A stretch of 64,000 nucleotides of DNA. Origin: Thermomonas flagellata (GTDB lineage: Bacteria; Pseudomonadota; Gammaproteobacteria; Xanthomonadales; Xanthomonadaceae). Below the pieces are notes generated by a model. It searched no databases. It was not told the DNA's origin and worked only from the letters and a program-made list of their open reading frames with translations. Below, piece after piece: positions 1-14,404 of the stretch. The translations under genes and the position numbers were made by a program. The stretch covers positions 372,001 through 436,000 of the forward strand of contig NZ_JAJOZK010000001.1 of assembly GCF_022419185.1 (NCBI RefSeq), given 5' to 3'. The first letter of the stretch is position 1; the number at the start of each line of letters is the position of its first letter.

Positions 1-850
1 CGGCGATGTCCGGCGCCGAGCCGTGGATCGGTTCGTACAGCCCCGGCCCGGGTTCGCCCAGCGAGGCGCTCGGCAGCAGGCCCAGCGAGCCGGCCAGCAG
101 CGAGGCTTCGTCGGTGAGGATGTCGCCGAACATGTTCTCGGTCACGATCACGTCGAAGCTGCGCGGGCGCGCGATCAGGTGCATGGCCATCGAATCCACC
201 AGCTGGTGCTCGAGCTGCACGTCCGGGAATTCGGCGGCGACCACCCGGGTCGCGACCTCCCGCCACAGGCGCGAGGTCTCCAGCACGTTGGCCTTGTCCA
301 CCGAGGTGAGGCGGCCGCGGCGGGTGCGCGCCAGGCGCGCGGCGAAGCGCACCACCCGTTCGATCTCGGCCACGCTGTAGCGGCACAGGTCGGAGGCGGA
401 CTGCGCGTCGCGCTGCTTGTCGCCGAAGTAGATGCCGCCGGTCAGCTCGCGCACCACCACCAGGTCCACGCCCTGCAGCAGGTGCGGCTTGACCGGCGCG
501 GCGCCGAGGGTGGCCGGGTGCGGCTGCACCGGGCGCAGGTTGGCGTACAGGCCGAGCGCCTGGCGCAGCGCGAGCAGGCCCTGTTCCGGACGCACGCGCG
601 CCCCCGGGTCGGACCACTTCGGCCCGCCGACCGCGCCGAGCAGGATCGCGTCCGCGGCGCGCGCGGCATCCAGGGTGGAGGCCGGCAGCGGCTCGCCGCA
701 GGCGTCGATCGCGGCGCCGCCGATCGGCCGGGTGTGGAATTCGAAGCGGTGGCCATGGCGGGCGGCCACCGCGCGCAGCACGTCGGCGGCGGCGGCGGTG
801 ACCTCCGGGCCGATCCCGTCGCCGGGCAGGAGCAGGATGTCAGCGTGCAT
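1..850 (-). CDS. leuB: 3-isopropylmalate dehydrogenase (C-terminus beyond window)
   Basis: LeuB oxidatively decarboxylates 3-isopropylmalate to 2-oxoisocaproate, the last step before transamination to leucine. About 283 residues are visible of roughly 350-360 expected, and the 3' end is missing. The N-terminus reads [17 protein letters not shown], the classical NAD/substrate entry motif, followed by [10 protein letters not shown], a [11 protein letters not shown] segment, [11 protein letters not shown] and [17 protein letters not shown]-like core motifs. The ATG at 850 lies 11 nt inside the end of leuD, so translation is probably coupled. It is the last visible gene of the ilv-leu operon. Confidence 0.95.
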   Translation of the reverse strand, partial: MHADILLLPGDGIGPEVTAAAADVLRAVAARHGHRFEFHTRPIGGAAIDACGEPLPASTLDAARAADAILLGAVGGPKWSDPGARVRPEQGLLALRQALGLYANLRPVQPHPATLGAAPVKPHLLQGVDLVVVRELTGGIYFGDKQRDAQSASDLCRYSVAEIERVVRFAARLARTRRGRLTSVDKANVLETSRLWREVATRVVAAEFPDVQLEHQLVDSMAMHLIARPRSFDVIVTENMFGDILTDEASLLAGSLGLLPSASLGEPGPGLYEPIHGSAPDIA

Positions 851-1436
851 GGGCAGTCTCCGGGGCAGGGGCGGATTCGTAGGCGGCGATCGCGTCGGCC
901 TGGCGCAGCAGGTAGCCGAGCGGATCGATCCCCTCGAGCAGGCAGGTGCGCGCGAACGGCTCCAGCGCGAACGGCGCGCGGCGGCCGTCGGGCAGCGCGA
1001 CTTCGCCGCGCTCGACGTCGATCTCGAGCACGATCCCGGGCTGCGCCAGCAACTCGTCGACCAGCGCCGGCGGCAGCTCGACCGGCAGCAGGCCGTTCTT
1101 GAGGGCGTTGGCGTGGAAGATGTCGGCGATCCGGCTGCTGATCACCGCGCGCAGCCCGAGGTCGCGCAGCGCCCACGGCGCGTGCTCGCGCGAGGAGCCG
1201 CAGCCGAAGTTGCGCCCGGCCACCAGGATCTGCGCGCCGGCGTTCTCGGCGCGGTTGAACGGGAAGTCCGGGTCCGGGCTGCCGTCGGCGCGGGTGCGCC
1301 AGTGGTGGAAGGCGTACTGGCCGAGCCCCGCGCGCGCGGTGGTGGTCAAAAACTGCGCGGGGATGATCTGGTCGGTGTCGATGTTGGCCTGCGGCAGCAC
1401 CACGGTGCGCGACTGCAGGCGGCGCAGGGCGTCCAT
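840..1436 (-). CDS. leuD: 3-isopropylmalate dehydratase small subunit
   Basis: LeuD is the swivelling small subunit that pairs with LeuC in the 2-/3-isopropylmalate isomerase. The protein has 198 residues, close to the usual 200. It starts [30 protein letters not shown] and contains the family hallmark [15 protein letters not shown] and [16 protein letters not shown]. The start ATG shares one base with the leuC stop (TGATG), and the 3' end overlaps leuB by 11 nt. Confidence 0.95.
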   Translation of the reverse strand: MDALRRLQSRTVVLPQANIDTDQIIPAQFLTTTARAGLGQYAFHHWRTRADGSPDPDFPFNRAENAGAQILVAGRNFGCGSSREHAPWALRDLGLRAVISSRIADIFHANALKNGLLPVELPPALVDELLAQPGIVLEIDVERGEVALPDGRRAPFALEPFARTCLLEGIDPLGYLLRQADAIAAYESAPAPETAHAR

Positions 1437-2859
1437 CACGCGGCCTCCGGGTGCGGCTGGCCGGCCGCGGGCAGCGCGGCGGCGCCCACGATCCGCCCGG
1501 CCACTGCGCAGGCGGCGGCGGTGGCCGGCGAGGCCAGCACCGTGCGCGCGCCCTGGCCCTGGCGGCCCTCGAAGTTGCGGTTGCTGGTGGACACCGCCAG
1601 CTCGCCGGGGCCGACCAGGTCGCCGTTCATGGCGATGCACATCGAGCAGCCGGGTTCGCGCCACTGTGCGCCGGCCGCGCGCACGATGCGGTCGATGCCC
1701 TCGGCCTCGGCCTGCTGCTTGACCTGCTCGGAGCCGGGCACCACCAGCATGCGCACCCGCGGATGCACCTGCCGCCCGCGCAGCACCGCCGCGACCTCGC
1801 GCAGGTCGGACAGGCGCCCGTTGGTGCAGCTGCCGACGAACACCACGTCCACCGCGCGCCCGGCGACCGCCTGCCCCGGGGTCCAGCCCATGTAGGCGAG
1901 GGCCTTGGCGGTGTCGGCGTCGGGCGCGTCGGGCACCTGCGCGTCGAGCGCCGCGACCTGGCCGGGGTGGGTGCCCCAAGTGACGGTCGGGCGGATCGCG
2001 GATGCGTCGATCCGCACCTCGCGGTCGTAGCGGGCGCCGGGATCGCTGCGCAGCTGCCGCCAGGCCGCGGCGGCGCGTTCGAACGCCGCGCCCTGCGGGG
2101 CGTAGGGGCGCCCGCGCAGCCAGGCGATGGTGGTCTCGTCCGGCGCGATCATGCCGGCGCGCGCGCCGGCCTCGATCGACATGTTGCACAGGGTCATGCG
2201 CGCCTCCATCGGCAGCGCATCGATCGCACTGCCGCGGTACTCGATGACGTGGCCGGTGCCGCCGTCCACCCCGATCGCGCCGATCACGTGCAGGATCACG
2301 TCCTTGGCCGAGACCCCGGGCGCCAGCTCGCCGTCGAGGGTGACGGCCATGCTGCGCGGCTTGCGCTGCAGCAGGCACTGGGTGGCCAGCACGTGCCCGA
2401 CCTCGCTGGTGCCGATCCCGAACGCGAGCGCCCCGAACGCGCCGTGGGTGGCGGTGTGGCTGTCGCCGCACACGATGGTCATGCCCGGCTGGGTCAGGCC
2501 CAGCTCCGGGCCGATCACGTGCACGATCCCGCGCCGGCCGCTACCGAAGTCGAACAGCTCGATCCCGTGGCGCGCGCAGTTGGCGCGCAGCGTCTCCACC
2601 TGCCGGCGCGCGGCCTCGCTGCCCCAGGGCAGGGTGCCGGTCGCGTCCGCGGGCAGGGTCGGGGTGGCGTGGTCGAGGGTGGCCTTGGTGCGCTCCGGGC
2701 GGCGCACGCGCAGCCCGCGCGCCGCAAGCTCGGCGAATGCCTGCGGCGAGGTCACCTCGTGCACCAGGTGCAGGTCCACGTACAGCACGGCCGGTGCGTC
2801 GGCGCGCTCCGGCACCACCACGTGGGCGTCCCACAGCTTGTCGAACAGGGTGCGCGGGC

Positions 2860-2863
<4 letters not shown>
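1436..2863 (-). CDS. leuC: 3-isopropylmalate dehydratase large subunit
   Basis: LeuC is the [4Fe-4S] aconitase-fold subunit of isopropylmalate isomerase. It has 475 residues, standard for the family. Cluster ligands are seen at Cys346 (GSCTNG) and Cys406/Cys409 (GCSMC), matching the E. coli positions almost exactly. [19 protein letters not shown] and the C-terminal [12 protein letters not shown] motif are also present. The ATG overlaps the leuA stop by 4 nt (ATGA), and the stop overlaps the leuD start. Confidence 0.96.
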
Positions 2864-4421
<1,558 letters not shown>

Positions 4422-4425
<4 letters not shown>

Positions 4426-5510
4426 GTCGGGCAGTCCTCGGGCAGGGCGGTGGGCAGGGCGAGGCGTGCGGCCGCCGCCGGGGTAAGTCGCGGGGCGGCG
4501 CCGAGCGCGGCCGTGCCCAGCACCGGCACCGGCTCGCGGGTGCGCCGGCGCGGCTTGCGCGGCGGGCGCGGGCGCACGTCGCGCAGCAGCGCGGCCAGGA
4601 CCGCGGCATCCAGGTTGCCGCCGGACACCACCGCGCACTTGCGGCGGCCGGGCACGCGCCGGCCGGCGGCCAGCGCCAGCGCGCCGGCCCCCTCGGCGAT
4701 CACGTGCTCCTCCAGCGCCAGCCGCACCAGGGTCTCGCGCAGCTCGGCCTCGCGCACGATCACGATGTCGTCCAGCAGCGCCTGCAGCACGCGCCGCGTC
4801 AGCCGGCCCGGCTCGCGCACGCGCACGCCGTCGGCCAGGGTCGCGGCCGGCTCGCGCGCGGACTCGTCGCCGCGCAGCGCGCGCGCCATCGCATCCACGC
4901 CCTCGACCTGGGCGCCGACGATCTTCACGCCCTGCGCCTTCAGCGCCAGCGCCACTCCGGCGGCGAGGCCGCCGCCGCCGATCGGCACCAGCACCACGTC
5001 CGGCTGCAGCGCGGCCAGTTCCAGCCCGACCGTGCCCTGGCCGGCGATCACGTCCGGGTCGTCGAATGCCGGCAGCAGCCGGTAGCCGTGCTGCTGCGCC
5101 AGCTGCGCGGCGAACGCCTTGGCCTCGTCGTAGCTGTCGCCGTGCAGGCGCACGGTGGCGCCCCAGTGCGCGACGCCGGCGACCTTGGTGTCCGGCGCGC
5201 CGCGCGGCATCACCGTGATCGCCGGCACGCCGAGCCGGTAGGCGGCCCAGGCCAGGCCCTGGGCGTGGTTGCCGGCGGAGGCGGCGATCACCGCGCGGGT
5301 GTCGCCGCGCTCGCGCGCGGCCAGCAGCGCGTTGAGCGCGCCGCGCACCTTGTAGGAGCCGGTGCGCTGCAGGTTCTCCAGCTTCAGCCAGCAGCCGAAG
5401 CGCTCGCCGTAGTGCAGCGGGGTGGGCGGCAGGTAGCGCCGCAGCCGCGCCTGCGCGGCCAGCACGTCGCTGGCGGTGACCGGCAGGGGGCGGGCGGCGG
5501 GCGCGTCCAT
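4422..5510 (-). CDS. ilvA: Threonine ammonia-lyase (dehydratase), short form
   Basis: This PLP enzyme deaminates threonine to 2-oxobutyrate, the entry to isoleucine. It has 362 residues. The PLP lysine is Lys54 in GSYKVRGA, the glycine loop is [17 protein letters not shown], and a serine/threonine dehydratase fold runs throughout. It ends with [14 protein letters not shown] plus a Pro/Arg-rich tail of about 50 residues. The ACT-like regulatory domains that bring biosynthetic IlvA to about 510 residues are absent, so it resembles the TdcB type. Position in the operon argues for a biosynthetic role. The ATG shares one base with the ilvE stop. Confidence 0.9.
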
Positions 5511-6415
5511 CACACTACCGTCAGCCAGTGGCGATGCGCCGGGTCCTCGCCGCGGACCACCCGGCGGTAGGCGGCGGCGACCTCGCGGGTGACCGGGTTG
5601 TCGCCGTAGCGGCGGTCTTCGACCTGCGCGATCGGCGCGACTTCCGCCGCGGTCCCGCAGGCGAACACCTCGTCGGCGTCCAGCAGCTCCTCCAGCGTGA
5701 CCGCGCGTTCCTGCGCGCCGGTCAGCACCAGCAGGGTGTCGCGGGTGATCCCGGGCAGGGCGTCGGGATGCGCGACCGCGGTGATACGGCCGTGCTTGAC
5801 CAGGAACACGTTGGCGCCGGTGCATTCCACCACCCGCCCGTCGCGGTCGGTGAACAGCGCCTCGTCGAACCCGCGCGCCTTGGCCTCGCGCTTGGCCAGG
5901 ATCGAGTTGACGTAGGCGCCGCACAGTTTCAGCGGCGGCAGCGCGTCGGCCGGATTGCGCCGCCAGCGCGCCACGCCCAGCCGCGCGCGGTGGCCGTTGA
6001 GGTGGACCTGGGTGGCGCTGGTGGCGACCATCAGGTGCGCGGGGTGGCCCTCCACGTCCAGCCCGAAGCTGCCGGCGCCGAACCATGCCAGCGGGCGTAC
6101 GTAGGCGTCGCGGTGGCCGTTCGCGCGCAGGGTGGCGAGCACCGCGGCCTGCGCCTGCGCGGGGTCGAACGCCAGCCCGAGCAGCGCGGCGCCGCGCTGC
6201 ATCCGCGCCAGGTGCTCGGGCAAGCGGAACACCGCGGCGCCGCCGTCGGCGGTGGCGTAGGCGCGGATGCCCTCGAACACGCCGCTGCCGTAGTGCAGGG
6301 CATGGGTGTCGAGCCCGGCCGGGCGCGCATCCGCGGCGATCAGCGCGCCGTCGAACCAGACCCGCGGGGCGGCGTCGACCGCCGCCGCCGGCACCGCCAG
6401 TGCGCTCACCGACAT
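5510..6415 (-). CDS. ilvE: Branched-chain amino acid aminotransferase
   Basis: Fold-type IV PLP transaminase that carries out the last step for Ile, Val and Leu. It has 301 residues, typical of IlvE. Motifs: [20 protein letters not shown] near residues 34-54, the lysine in [39 protein letters not shown], and ITRDTLLVL. It overlaps ilvM upstream by 10 nt and ilvA downstream by 1 nt. A D-amino-acid or aminodeoxychorismate lyase assignment is less likely because the EGIRAY and ECTGANVF motifs are IlvE-like. Confidence 0.93.
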   Translation of the reverse strand: MSVSALAVPAAAVDAAPRVWFDGALIAADARPAGLDTHALHYGSGVFEGIRAYATADGGAAVFRLPEHLARMQRGAALLGLAFDPAQAQAAVLATLRANGHRDAYVRPLAWFGAGSFGLDVEGHPAHLMVATSATQVHLNGHRARLGVARWRRNPADALPPLKLCGAYVNSILAKREAKARGFDEALFTDRDGRVVECTGANVFLVKHGRITAVAHPDALPGITRDTLLVLTGAQERAVTLEELLDADEVFACGTAAEVAPIAQVEDRRYGDNPVTREVAAAYRRVVRGEDPAHRHWLTVV

Positions 6416-6642
6416 GGCTGCACCCGCACGTCCAGGCAGTCGTACAGCTTGGCCAACTGCTGCTGCAGGTTGTCGGCCTCGCGCTGGCCCTCGACGGTCA
6501 TCCGCAGGTGCCAGCGGTCGCCGTCGGCCTGGGCTTCGCCGTCGATCCGCACGGGGGAGAAGCCGCGCCGCTCGGCGGTGCCGAGCACGCGGGCGAGTGC
6601 GCCTTCGGCGCGGCGCAGGGTGAGGTCAAGCTGGTAGCGCAT
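6406..6642 (-). CDS. ilvM: Acetolactate synthase small (regulatory) subunit, ACT domain
   Basis: A 78-residue single ACT domain, the size of enterobacterial IlvM (about 87 residues). It reads MRYQLDLTLRRAEGALARVLGTAERRGFSPV, the usual N-terminal beta-alpha-beta with the hydrophobic pattern of AHAS small subunits. It should bind IlvG and support its activity. The ATG at 6642 lies 17 nt inside ilvG, and the stop overlaps the ilvE start by 10 nt. Confidence 0.9.
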   Translation of the reverse strand: MRYQLDLTLRRAEGALARVLGTAERRGFSPVRIDGEAQADGDRWHLRMTVEGQREADNLQQQLAKLYDCLDVRVQPCR

Positions 6643-8380
6643 GGGTCGCAGGGGCAGTGGCGGGAACGGGGGTCTCCGGCGCGCCGGCATCGGCCTCGGC
6701 GGCGTCGGGATCGAGCATCTCGGCATTGCAGCGGTTGGGCGGCACCAGCGGCCACACGTTGGCGGCGGTGTCGATCGCCACGTGCAGCAGCATCGGGCCG
6801 TCGGCGTCCAGCAGCGCGCGCAGGGCGGCGTCCACCGCATCGGCGCGCTCGACCCGCAGCGCGGGGATGCCGAACGCGGAGGCGACCGCGGCGAAGTCGG
6901 GGTTGTCGGACAGGTCGATCTCCGAGTAGCGCTTCTCGAAGAACAGCTCCTGCCACTGCCGGACCATGCCCAGCGCCTGGTTGTCCAGCAGCACGATCTT
7001 GACCGGCAGCCGGTAGCGCTTGAGGGTCGCCAGCTCCTGCAGGTTCATCATGAACGAGCCGTCGCCGCTGACGCACACCACCGGCGCCTGCGGGCAAGCC
7101 AGCTGCGCGCCCAGCGCGGCCGGCAGGCCGAAGCCCATCGCACCCAGCCCGCCGCTGGTCAGGTGCGCGCGCGGATGCGCCAGCCGCCAGTGCTGCGCCA
7201 CCCACATCTGGTGCTGGCCGACGTCGCAGGCGACGATCGCCTGCGGCGCCAGCTCCGACAGCCGCTTCAGCAGCGCCGGCGCGTACACCGCCTCGCCCGG
7301 GGCGTCGTAGCGCGGCGCCCACTGGCGCGCGCGCTGCTGGCACTGCGCGCGCCAGGCCTTGCGCGCGGCGCCGTGGCGGCCGTGCAGGTGCGCGGCGCAG
7401 GGCAGGGTCAGGCGGGTCAGGGTGGTGCGCAGGTCGCCGCGCACGCCGACGTCGGCAGCGCGCAGCTTGCCGATCTCGGCCGCGTCCAGGTCCATGTGCA
7501 CCACCCGGGCGTGCGGCGCGAACTCGGCCAGCTTGCCGGTGGCGCGGTCGTCGAAACGGGCGCCGACCACGATCAGCAGGTCGGCCTCCTGCACCGCGAG
7601 GTTGGCGACCCGACTGCCGTGCATGCCGAGCATGCCGAGGTTCAGCGGGTGCCCGCTGGGCAGCGCGCCCAGCCCCTTCAGGGTCAGCACGGCCGGGATC
7701 TGGGTGGCGTCGACGAAGGTGCGGAAGGCCTCGACCGCACCGCCCAGCACGATCCCGCCGCCGCCGTACAGCACCGGCCGCTGCGCCATCGCGATCAGCG
7801 CCAGCGCCTCGTGCAGGGCGGCATCGCCCGGCGCCGGGACCGGGTCGGTACCGCGGCTGACGTGCGCCGGCAGGTGGCGCGCGTCGGCCATCTGCACGTC
7901 CTTGGGCAGGTCGATCAGCACCGGGCCGGGGCGCCCGGAGCGCGCCAGCCGGAACGCCTCGGCCACCATCTCCGGCAGGTCCTCGACCCGCCGCGCCAGG
8001 AAGCTGTGCTTGACCATCGGCAGGGTCATGCCGAACACGTCCAGCTCCTGGAACGCGTCGGTGCCCATCAGCGCGGTCGGCACCTGCCCGGTCAGCACCA
8101 CCATCGGCACCGAGTCGAGCATGGCGTCGGCGATCCCGGTCACCAGGTTGGAGGCGCCCGGGCCGGAGGTCGCCACGCACACCCCGACCCGGCCGCTGGC
8201 ACGCGCGTAGCCGTTGGCGGCGAACGCCGCGCCCTGCTCGTGCCGGACCAGCACGTGGCGCAGCTGCGGGGTGCCGTGCAGGGCGTCGTAGAACGGCATG
8301 ATGGTGCCGCCCGGATACCCGAACAGGGTGTCCACGCCCTCCGCGACCAGCGCCTGCGCCAGCCAGCGCGCGCCGTTCAT
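6626..8380 (-). CDS. ilvG: Acetolactate synthase (AHAS II-type) large subunit
   Basis: ThDP-dependent enzyme that forms acetolactate or acetohydroxybutyrate. It has 584 residues with three expected regions. The N-terminal pyrimidine domain carries GYPGGTIMPFYDAL and the catalytic Glu in RHEQGAAFAANGYAR. The central FAD-type domain carries RFDDRATGKLAEFAP. The C-terminal pyrophosphate domain carries GDGSFMMNLQELATLKRYRLPVKIVLLDN. The ATG follows the ilvC stop after a single nucleotide, and the 3' end overlaps ilvM. The intact reading frame distinguishes it from the frameshifted ilvG of E. coli K-12. Confidence 0.95.
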   Translation of the reverse strand: MNGARWLAQALVAEGVDTLFGYPGGTIMPFYDALHGTPQLRHVLVRHEQGAAFAANGYARASGRVGVCVATSGPGASNLVTGIADAMLDSVPMVVLTGQVPTALMGTDAFQELDVFGMTLPMVKHSFLARRVEDLPEMVAEAFRLARSGRPGPVLIDLPKDVQMADARHLPAHVSRGTDPVPAPGDAALHEALALIAMAQRPVLYGGGGIVLGGAVEAFRTFVDATQIPAVLTLKGLGALPSGHPLNLGMLGMHGSRVANLAVQEADLLIVVGARFDDRATGKLAEFAPHARVVHMDLDAAEIGKLRAADVGVRGDLRTTLTRLTLPCAAHLHGRHGAARKAWRAQCQQRARQWAPRYDAPGEAVYAPALLKRLSELAPQAIVACDVGQHQMWVAQHWRLAHPRAHLTSGGLGAMGFGLPAALGAQLACPQAPVVCVSGDGSFMMNLQELATLKRYRLPVKIVLLDNQALGMVRQWQELFFEKRYSEIDLSDNPDFAAVASAFGIPALRVERADAVDAALRALLDADGPMLLHVAIDTAANVWPLVPPNRCNAEMLDPDAAEADAGAPETPVPATAPATHALPA

Positions 8381-8381
8381 G

Positions 8382-9407
8382 TCAGGCCGCCTCGGTCTGC
8401 GGCGCCGCGGCGGGCGCGGCGCTGGGCGCGGCCGGCGCCGCCGGTGCGCCGCTGCCCAGCCACGCCATGTGCGCGCGCAGCTGCTTGCCGGTGGCCTCGA
8501 TCGGATGCGCGAGGTCCGCCTGCTTGAGCGCGCGGTAGCGCGCATTGCCGCTGGCGTACTCGGCGATCCATTCGCGCGCGAAGGTGCCGTCCTGGATCTC
8601 GGCCAGGATCCGCTGCATCTGCGCGCGCGCATGGTCGTCGATCACGTAGTCGCCGCGGGTCAGCGCGCCGTACTGGGCGGTCTCGCTGATGAACTCGTGC
8701 ATGCGGGTGATGCCGCCCTCGTAGAACAGGTCGACGATCAGCTTCAGTTCGTGCAGGCACTCGTAGTAGGCGACCTCCGGCTGGTAGCCGGCGGCGACCA
8801 GGGTCTCCCAGCCGGCCTGCACCAGGCGCGCAGCGCCGCCGCACAGCACCGCCTGCTCGCCGAACAGGTCGGTCTCGGTCTCCTCGCGGAAGCTGGTGCG
8901 GATCGCGTTCTGGCGCGCGCCGCCGATCCCGGCGCAATAGGTCAGGGCGAGCTGCTCGGCGCGCCCGCTGCGGTCCTGGTGGACCGCGTACACCGCCGGC
9001 ACCCCGCGCCCGATCTCGTACTCGCGGCGCACCAGCGCGCCCGGCCCCTTGGGCGCGACCAGCACCACGTCGAGGTCCTCGCGCGGCACGATCTGCCCGT
9101 AGTGCACGTTGAAGCCGTGCGCGAACAGCAGGCAGGCGCCGTGGCGGATGTTCGGCTCGATCACCTCGCCGTACAGCTGCGGCTGCACCATGTCCGGGGT
9201 CAGCACCGCGACGATGTCGGCCTCGCGCACCGCCTCGGCCGGGGTCGCCACGGCGAAGCCGTCGGCGCGCGCCTTGTGCTCGGTCGGGCCGCCCGGGCGC
9301 AGCCCGATGCGCACGTCGAAGCCGGAGTCGCGCAGGTTGAGCGCATGCGCGCGGCCTTGGCTGCCGTAGCCGATGATGGCGATGCGGGGGGTGCTGCTGG
9401 CGTTCAT
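8382..9407 (-). CDS. ilvC: Ketol-acid reductoisomerase (class I)
   Basis: IlvC isomerises and reduces acetolactate with NADPH and Mg2+. It has 341 residues. The protein opens almost directly with the Rossmann motif [21 protein letters not shown] near residue 9, lacking the usual leading 15 or so residues, as in Xanthomonas IlvC. Metal-binding segments [16 protein letters not shown] and [18 protein letters not shown] are intact. It ends with a low-complexity Ala/Pro tail of about 25 residues. AGGA lies about 14 nt before the ATG. First structural gene of the operon, downstream of the attenuator. Confidence 0.96.
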   Translation of the reverse strand: MNASSTPRIAIIGYGSQGRAHALNLRDSGFDVRIGLRPGGPTEHKARADGFAVATPAEAVREADIVAVLTPDMVQPQLYGEVIEPNIRHGACLLFAHGFNVHYGQIVPREDLDVVLVAPKGPGALVRREYEIGRGVPAVYAVHQDRSGRAEQLALTYCAGIGGARQNAIRTSFREETETDLFGEQAVLCGGAARLVQAGWETLVAAGYQPEVAYYECLHELKLIVDLFYEGGITRMHEFISETAQYGALTRGDYVIDDHARAQMQRILAEIQDGTFAREWIAEYASGNARYRALKQADLAHPIEATGKQLRAHMAWLGSGAPAAPAAPSAAPAAAPQTEAA

Positions 9408-9457
9408 GGGCGGCGTTTCCTGGAGGGTGGTGGAGGCGTTGGCAGGCCCGAAACGGA

Positions 9458-9487
9458 AAGGCCCCGCACCTTGCGGTGCGGGGCCTT
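9458..9487 (-). terminator. ilv operon attenuator (intrinsic terminator)
   Basis: A perfect 13-bp inverted repeat with a 4-nt loop. On the minus strand the arms are AAGGCCCCGCACC and GGTGCGGGGCCTT, followed by TTTCCGTTTCGGG. It lies between the leader peptide stop (9514) and ilvC (9407). Leader nucleotides 9537-9530 (minus, GGTGCGGG) duplicate the 3' arm and can therefore pair with the 5' arm to form an antiterminator. Confidence 0.85.
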
Positions 9488-9513
9488 CGGTTCCTGGGTC
9501 GTGGATTTCGTGC

Positions 9514-9621
9514 TTACACGCCGGACCGTCCCGCACCTGTGGGCGAGGTAATGAGGACGAGTACGAGCGCCGCCGCGGTGGCGGTGAGGGCGGTCGGCGC
9601 GGGCGTGTGGCGATGCAGCAT
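9514..9621 (-). CDS. ilvL: ilv operon leader peptide
   Basis: A 35-residue peptide, [20 protein letters not shown] continuing with [15 protein letters not shown]. The run Leu-Val-Leu-Val-Leu-Ile-Thr (codons CTC GTA CTC GTC CTC ATT ACC, minus 9567-9547) is the control region expected for sensing all three branched-chain aminoacyl-tRNAs. The stop (TAA) is 26 nt before the terminator stem. No Shine-Dalgarno sequence is visible. The near-consensus -35 (TTGACA at 9657-9652) places transcription start at about the ATG itself, so the leader may be translated from a leaderless end. The known biology is ribosome-mediated attenuation of BCAA operons in gammaproteobacteria. Confidence 0.8.
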   Translation of the reverse strand: MLHRHTPAPTALTATAAALVLVLITSPTGAGRSGV

Positions 9622-9628
9622 AGGGCAA

Positions 9629-9657
9629 GCTGAGCACGCGCCTGTGCACGTTGTCAA
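9629..9657 (-). promoter_or_regulatory. Probable ilv operon promoter
   Basis: A perfect -35 hexamer TTGACA lies on the minus strand at 9657-9652. With a 17-18 bp spacer the -10 would fall at 9634-9628 (CTCAGC/TCAGCT), a poor match. Transcription would then start near 9621-9622, where the leader ATG begins. The -35 is solid; the -10 and start site are inferred. Confidence 0.5.
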
Positions 9658-9761
9658 GCGGTTTTTTCGCGCGCCGCGACGGTTTCCGCTGCAACCGCCA
9701 AAACGCAGCAGAATCAAGGCCTGCAGCCTGCCTCGCCGCCCCGCCGCGCATCGGAGCCGCC

Positions 9762-11600
9762 ATGCCCGACTACCGCTCGAAAACCTCCACCCACGGCCGC
9801 AACATGGCCGGCGCGCGCGCGTTGTGGCGCGCCACCGGCATGAAAAACGAGGACTTCGGCAAGCCCATCATCGCGGTGGCCAATTCCTTCACCCAGTTCG
9901 TGCCGGGGCATGTGCACCTGAAGGATCTCGGCCAGCTGGTGGCGCGCGAGATCGAGGCCGCCGGCGGAGTGGCCAAGGAGTTCGACACCATCGCGATCGA
10001 CGACGGCATCGCGATGGGCCACGACGGCATGCTGTATTCGCTGCCCAGCCGCGAGCTGATCGCCGACAGCGTGGAGTACATGGTCAACGCCCACTGCGCC
10101 GACGCGCTGGTGTGCATCTCCAACTGCGACAAGATCACCCCGGGCATGCTGATGGCCGCGCTGCGGCTGAACATCCCGACCGTGTTCGTCTCCGGCGGGC
10201 CGATGGAAGCGGGCAAGACCCGGCTGGCCGAGCGCAAGCTCGACCTGATCGACGCGATGGTGATCGCCGCCGACCCCAAGGCCAGCGACGCCGAGGTGGA
10301 GGAATACGAGCGCAGCGCCTGCCCGACCTGCGGCTCGTGCAGCGGCATGTTCACCGCCAACTCGATGAACTGCCTGACCGAGGCGCTCGGCCTGGCGCTG
10401 CCGGGCAATGGTTCGATGCTGGCCACCCATGCCGACCGCAAGCAGTTGTTCCTGCAGGCCGGGCGGCTGATCGTGGACTTGTGCCGGCGCTACTACCAGC
10501 AGGACGACCACTCGGTGCTGCCGCGGTCGATCGCCAACTTCGCCGCGTTCGAGAACGCGATGAGCCTGGACATCGCGATGGGCGGCTCGACCAACACCAT
10601 CCTGCACCTGCTGGCCGCGGCGCAGGAGGCCGAGCTGGACTTCAGCGTGCGCGACATCGACCGCCTGTCGCGCCGGGTGCCCAATCTGTGCAAGGTCGCC
10701 CCGTCCAGCCACTACCACCTGGAGGACGTGCACCGCGCCGGCGGGGTGATGGCCATCCTCGGCGAGCTGGCGCGTGCCGGGCTGCTCGACACCCGGGTGG
10801 CGACCGTGCATTCGCCGACCCTGGCCGACGCGCTGGCCAAATGGGACGTCGCGGTCACACAAGACGAGTCGGTACGCACCTTCTACCGCGCCGGCCCCGC
10901 CGGCATTCCGACCACCGAGGCGTTCAGCCAGAGCACCCGCTACGACACCCTGGACCTCGATCGCGAGAAGGGCTGCATCCGCGACCTGCCGCATGCCTAC
11001 AACCGCGACGGCGGGCTGGCGATCCTGCACGGCAACATCGCCCCCGATGGCTGCGTGGTCAAGACCGCCGGGGTGGATGAGTCGCTGTTCGTGTTCGAGG
11101 GCACGGCGCGCGTCTACGAAAGCCAAGACGCCGCGGTCAAGGGCATCCTGGGCGACGAGGTCAAGCCGGGCGATGTGGTGGTGATCCGCTACGAAGGCCC
11201 CAAGGGCGGGCCGGGGATGCAGGAAATGCTCTACCCGACCTCCTACCTCAAGTCCAAGGGACTGGGCAAGGCGTGTGCGCTGATCACCGACGGGCGCTTT
11301 TCCGGCGGCACCGCCGGGCTGTCGGTCGGCCACATCTCGCCCGAAGCTGCCGCCGGTGGGGCGATCGGCCTGATCCGCGACGACGACCGCATCCGCATCG
11401 ACATCCCCAACCGCGCGATCGAGCTGCTGATCGAGCCGGAGGAGTTGGAGGCGCGCCGCGCCCGCCAGGACGCGCAGGGCTGGACGCCGGCGCTGCCGCG
11501 CAAGCGCAAGGTCAGCCCCGCGCTCAAGGCCTACGCCCTGCTGGCCACCAGCGCCGACAAAGGCGCGGTGCGCAACCGCGCCCTGCTGGAGCAGGCCTGA
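9762..11600 (+). CDS. ilvD: Dihydroxy-acid dehydratase
   Basis: IlvD dehydrates dihydroxyisovalerate or dihydroxymethylvalerate to the 2-oxo acids, using an Fe-S cluster. It has 612 residues, typical for the long form. Cluster cysteines appear in [13 protein letters not shown] and [20 protein letters not shown]. The C-terminal [23 protein letters not shown] signature is intact. It starts [21 protein letters not shown], with GGAG 8 nt before the ATG. It is divergent from the ilvC operon, so the BCAA pathway is completed from this shared 354-bp regulatory interval. A 613-residue form is normal in Xanthomonadaceae. Confidence 0.96.
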   Translation: MPDYRSKTSTHGRNMAGARALWRATGMKNEDFGKPIIAVANSFTQFVPGHVHLKDLGQLVAREIEAAGGVAKEFDTIAIDDGIAMGHDGMLYSLPSRELIADSVEYMVNAHCADALVCISNCDKITPGMLMAALRLNIPTVFVSGGPMEAGKTRLAERKLDLIDAMVIAADPKASDAEVEEYERSACPTCGSCSGMFTANSMNCLTEALGLALPGNGSMLATHADRKQLFLQAGRLIVDLCRRYYQQDDHSVLPRSIANFAAFENAMSLDIAMGGSTNTILHLLAAAQEAELDFSVRDIDRLSRRVPNLCKVAPSSHYHLEDVHRAGGVMAILGELARAGLLDTRVATVHSPTLADALAKWDVAVTQDESVRTFYRAGPAGIPTTEAFSQSTRYDTLDLDREKGCIRDLPHAYNRDGGLAILHGNIAPDGCVVKTAGVDESLFVFEGTARVYESQDAAVKGILGDEVKPGDVVVIRYEGPKGGPGMQEMLYPTSYLKSKGLGKACALITDGRFSGGTAGLSVGHISPEAAAGGAIGLIRDDDRIRIDIPNRAIELLIEPEELEARRARQDAQGWTPALPRKRKVSPALKAYALLATSADKGAVRNRALLEQA

Positions 11601-11644
11601 CGCCGGCCACGGGCACGCGTCCCACGCCAGGGGCGCGCTTGTGG

Positions 11645-11650
11645 TCTAAT
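11645..11650 (+). promoter_or_regulatory. Probable -10 element of thiC
   Basis: TCTAAT lies 7 nt before the position where the TPP riboswitch fold begins, so the transcript would start at the riboswitch 5' end. No good -35 is visible 17 nt upstream. Confidence 0.35.
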
Positions 11651-11654
11651 CGGT

Positions 11655-14380
<2,726 letters not shown>

Positions 14381-14404
14381 GCCGCCGGCGGGCGCGCGCG
14401 GGCC

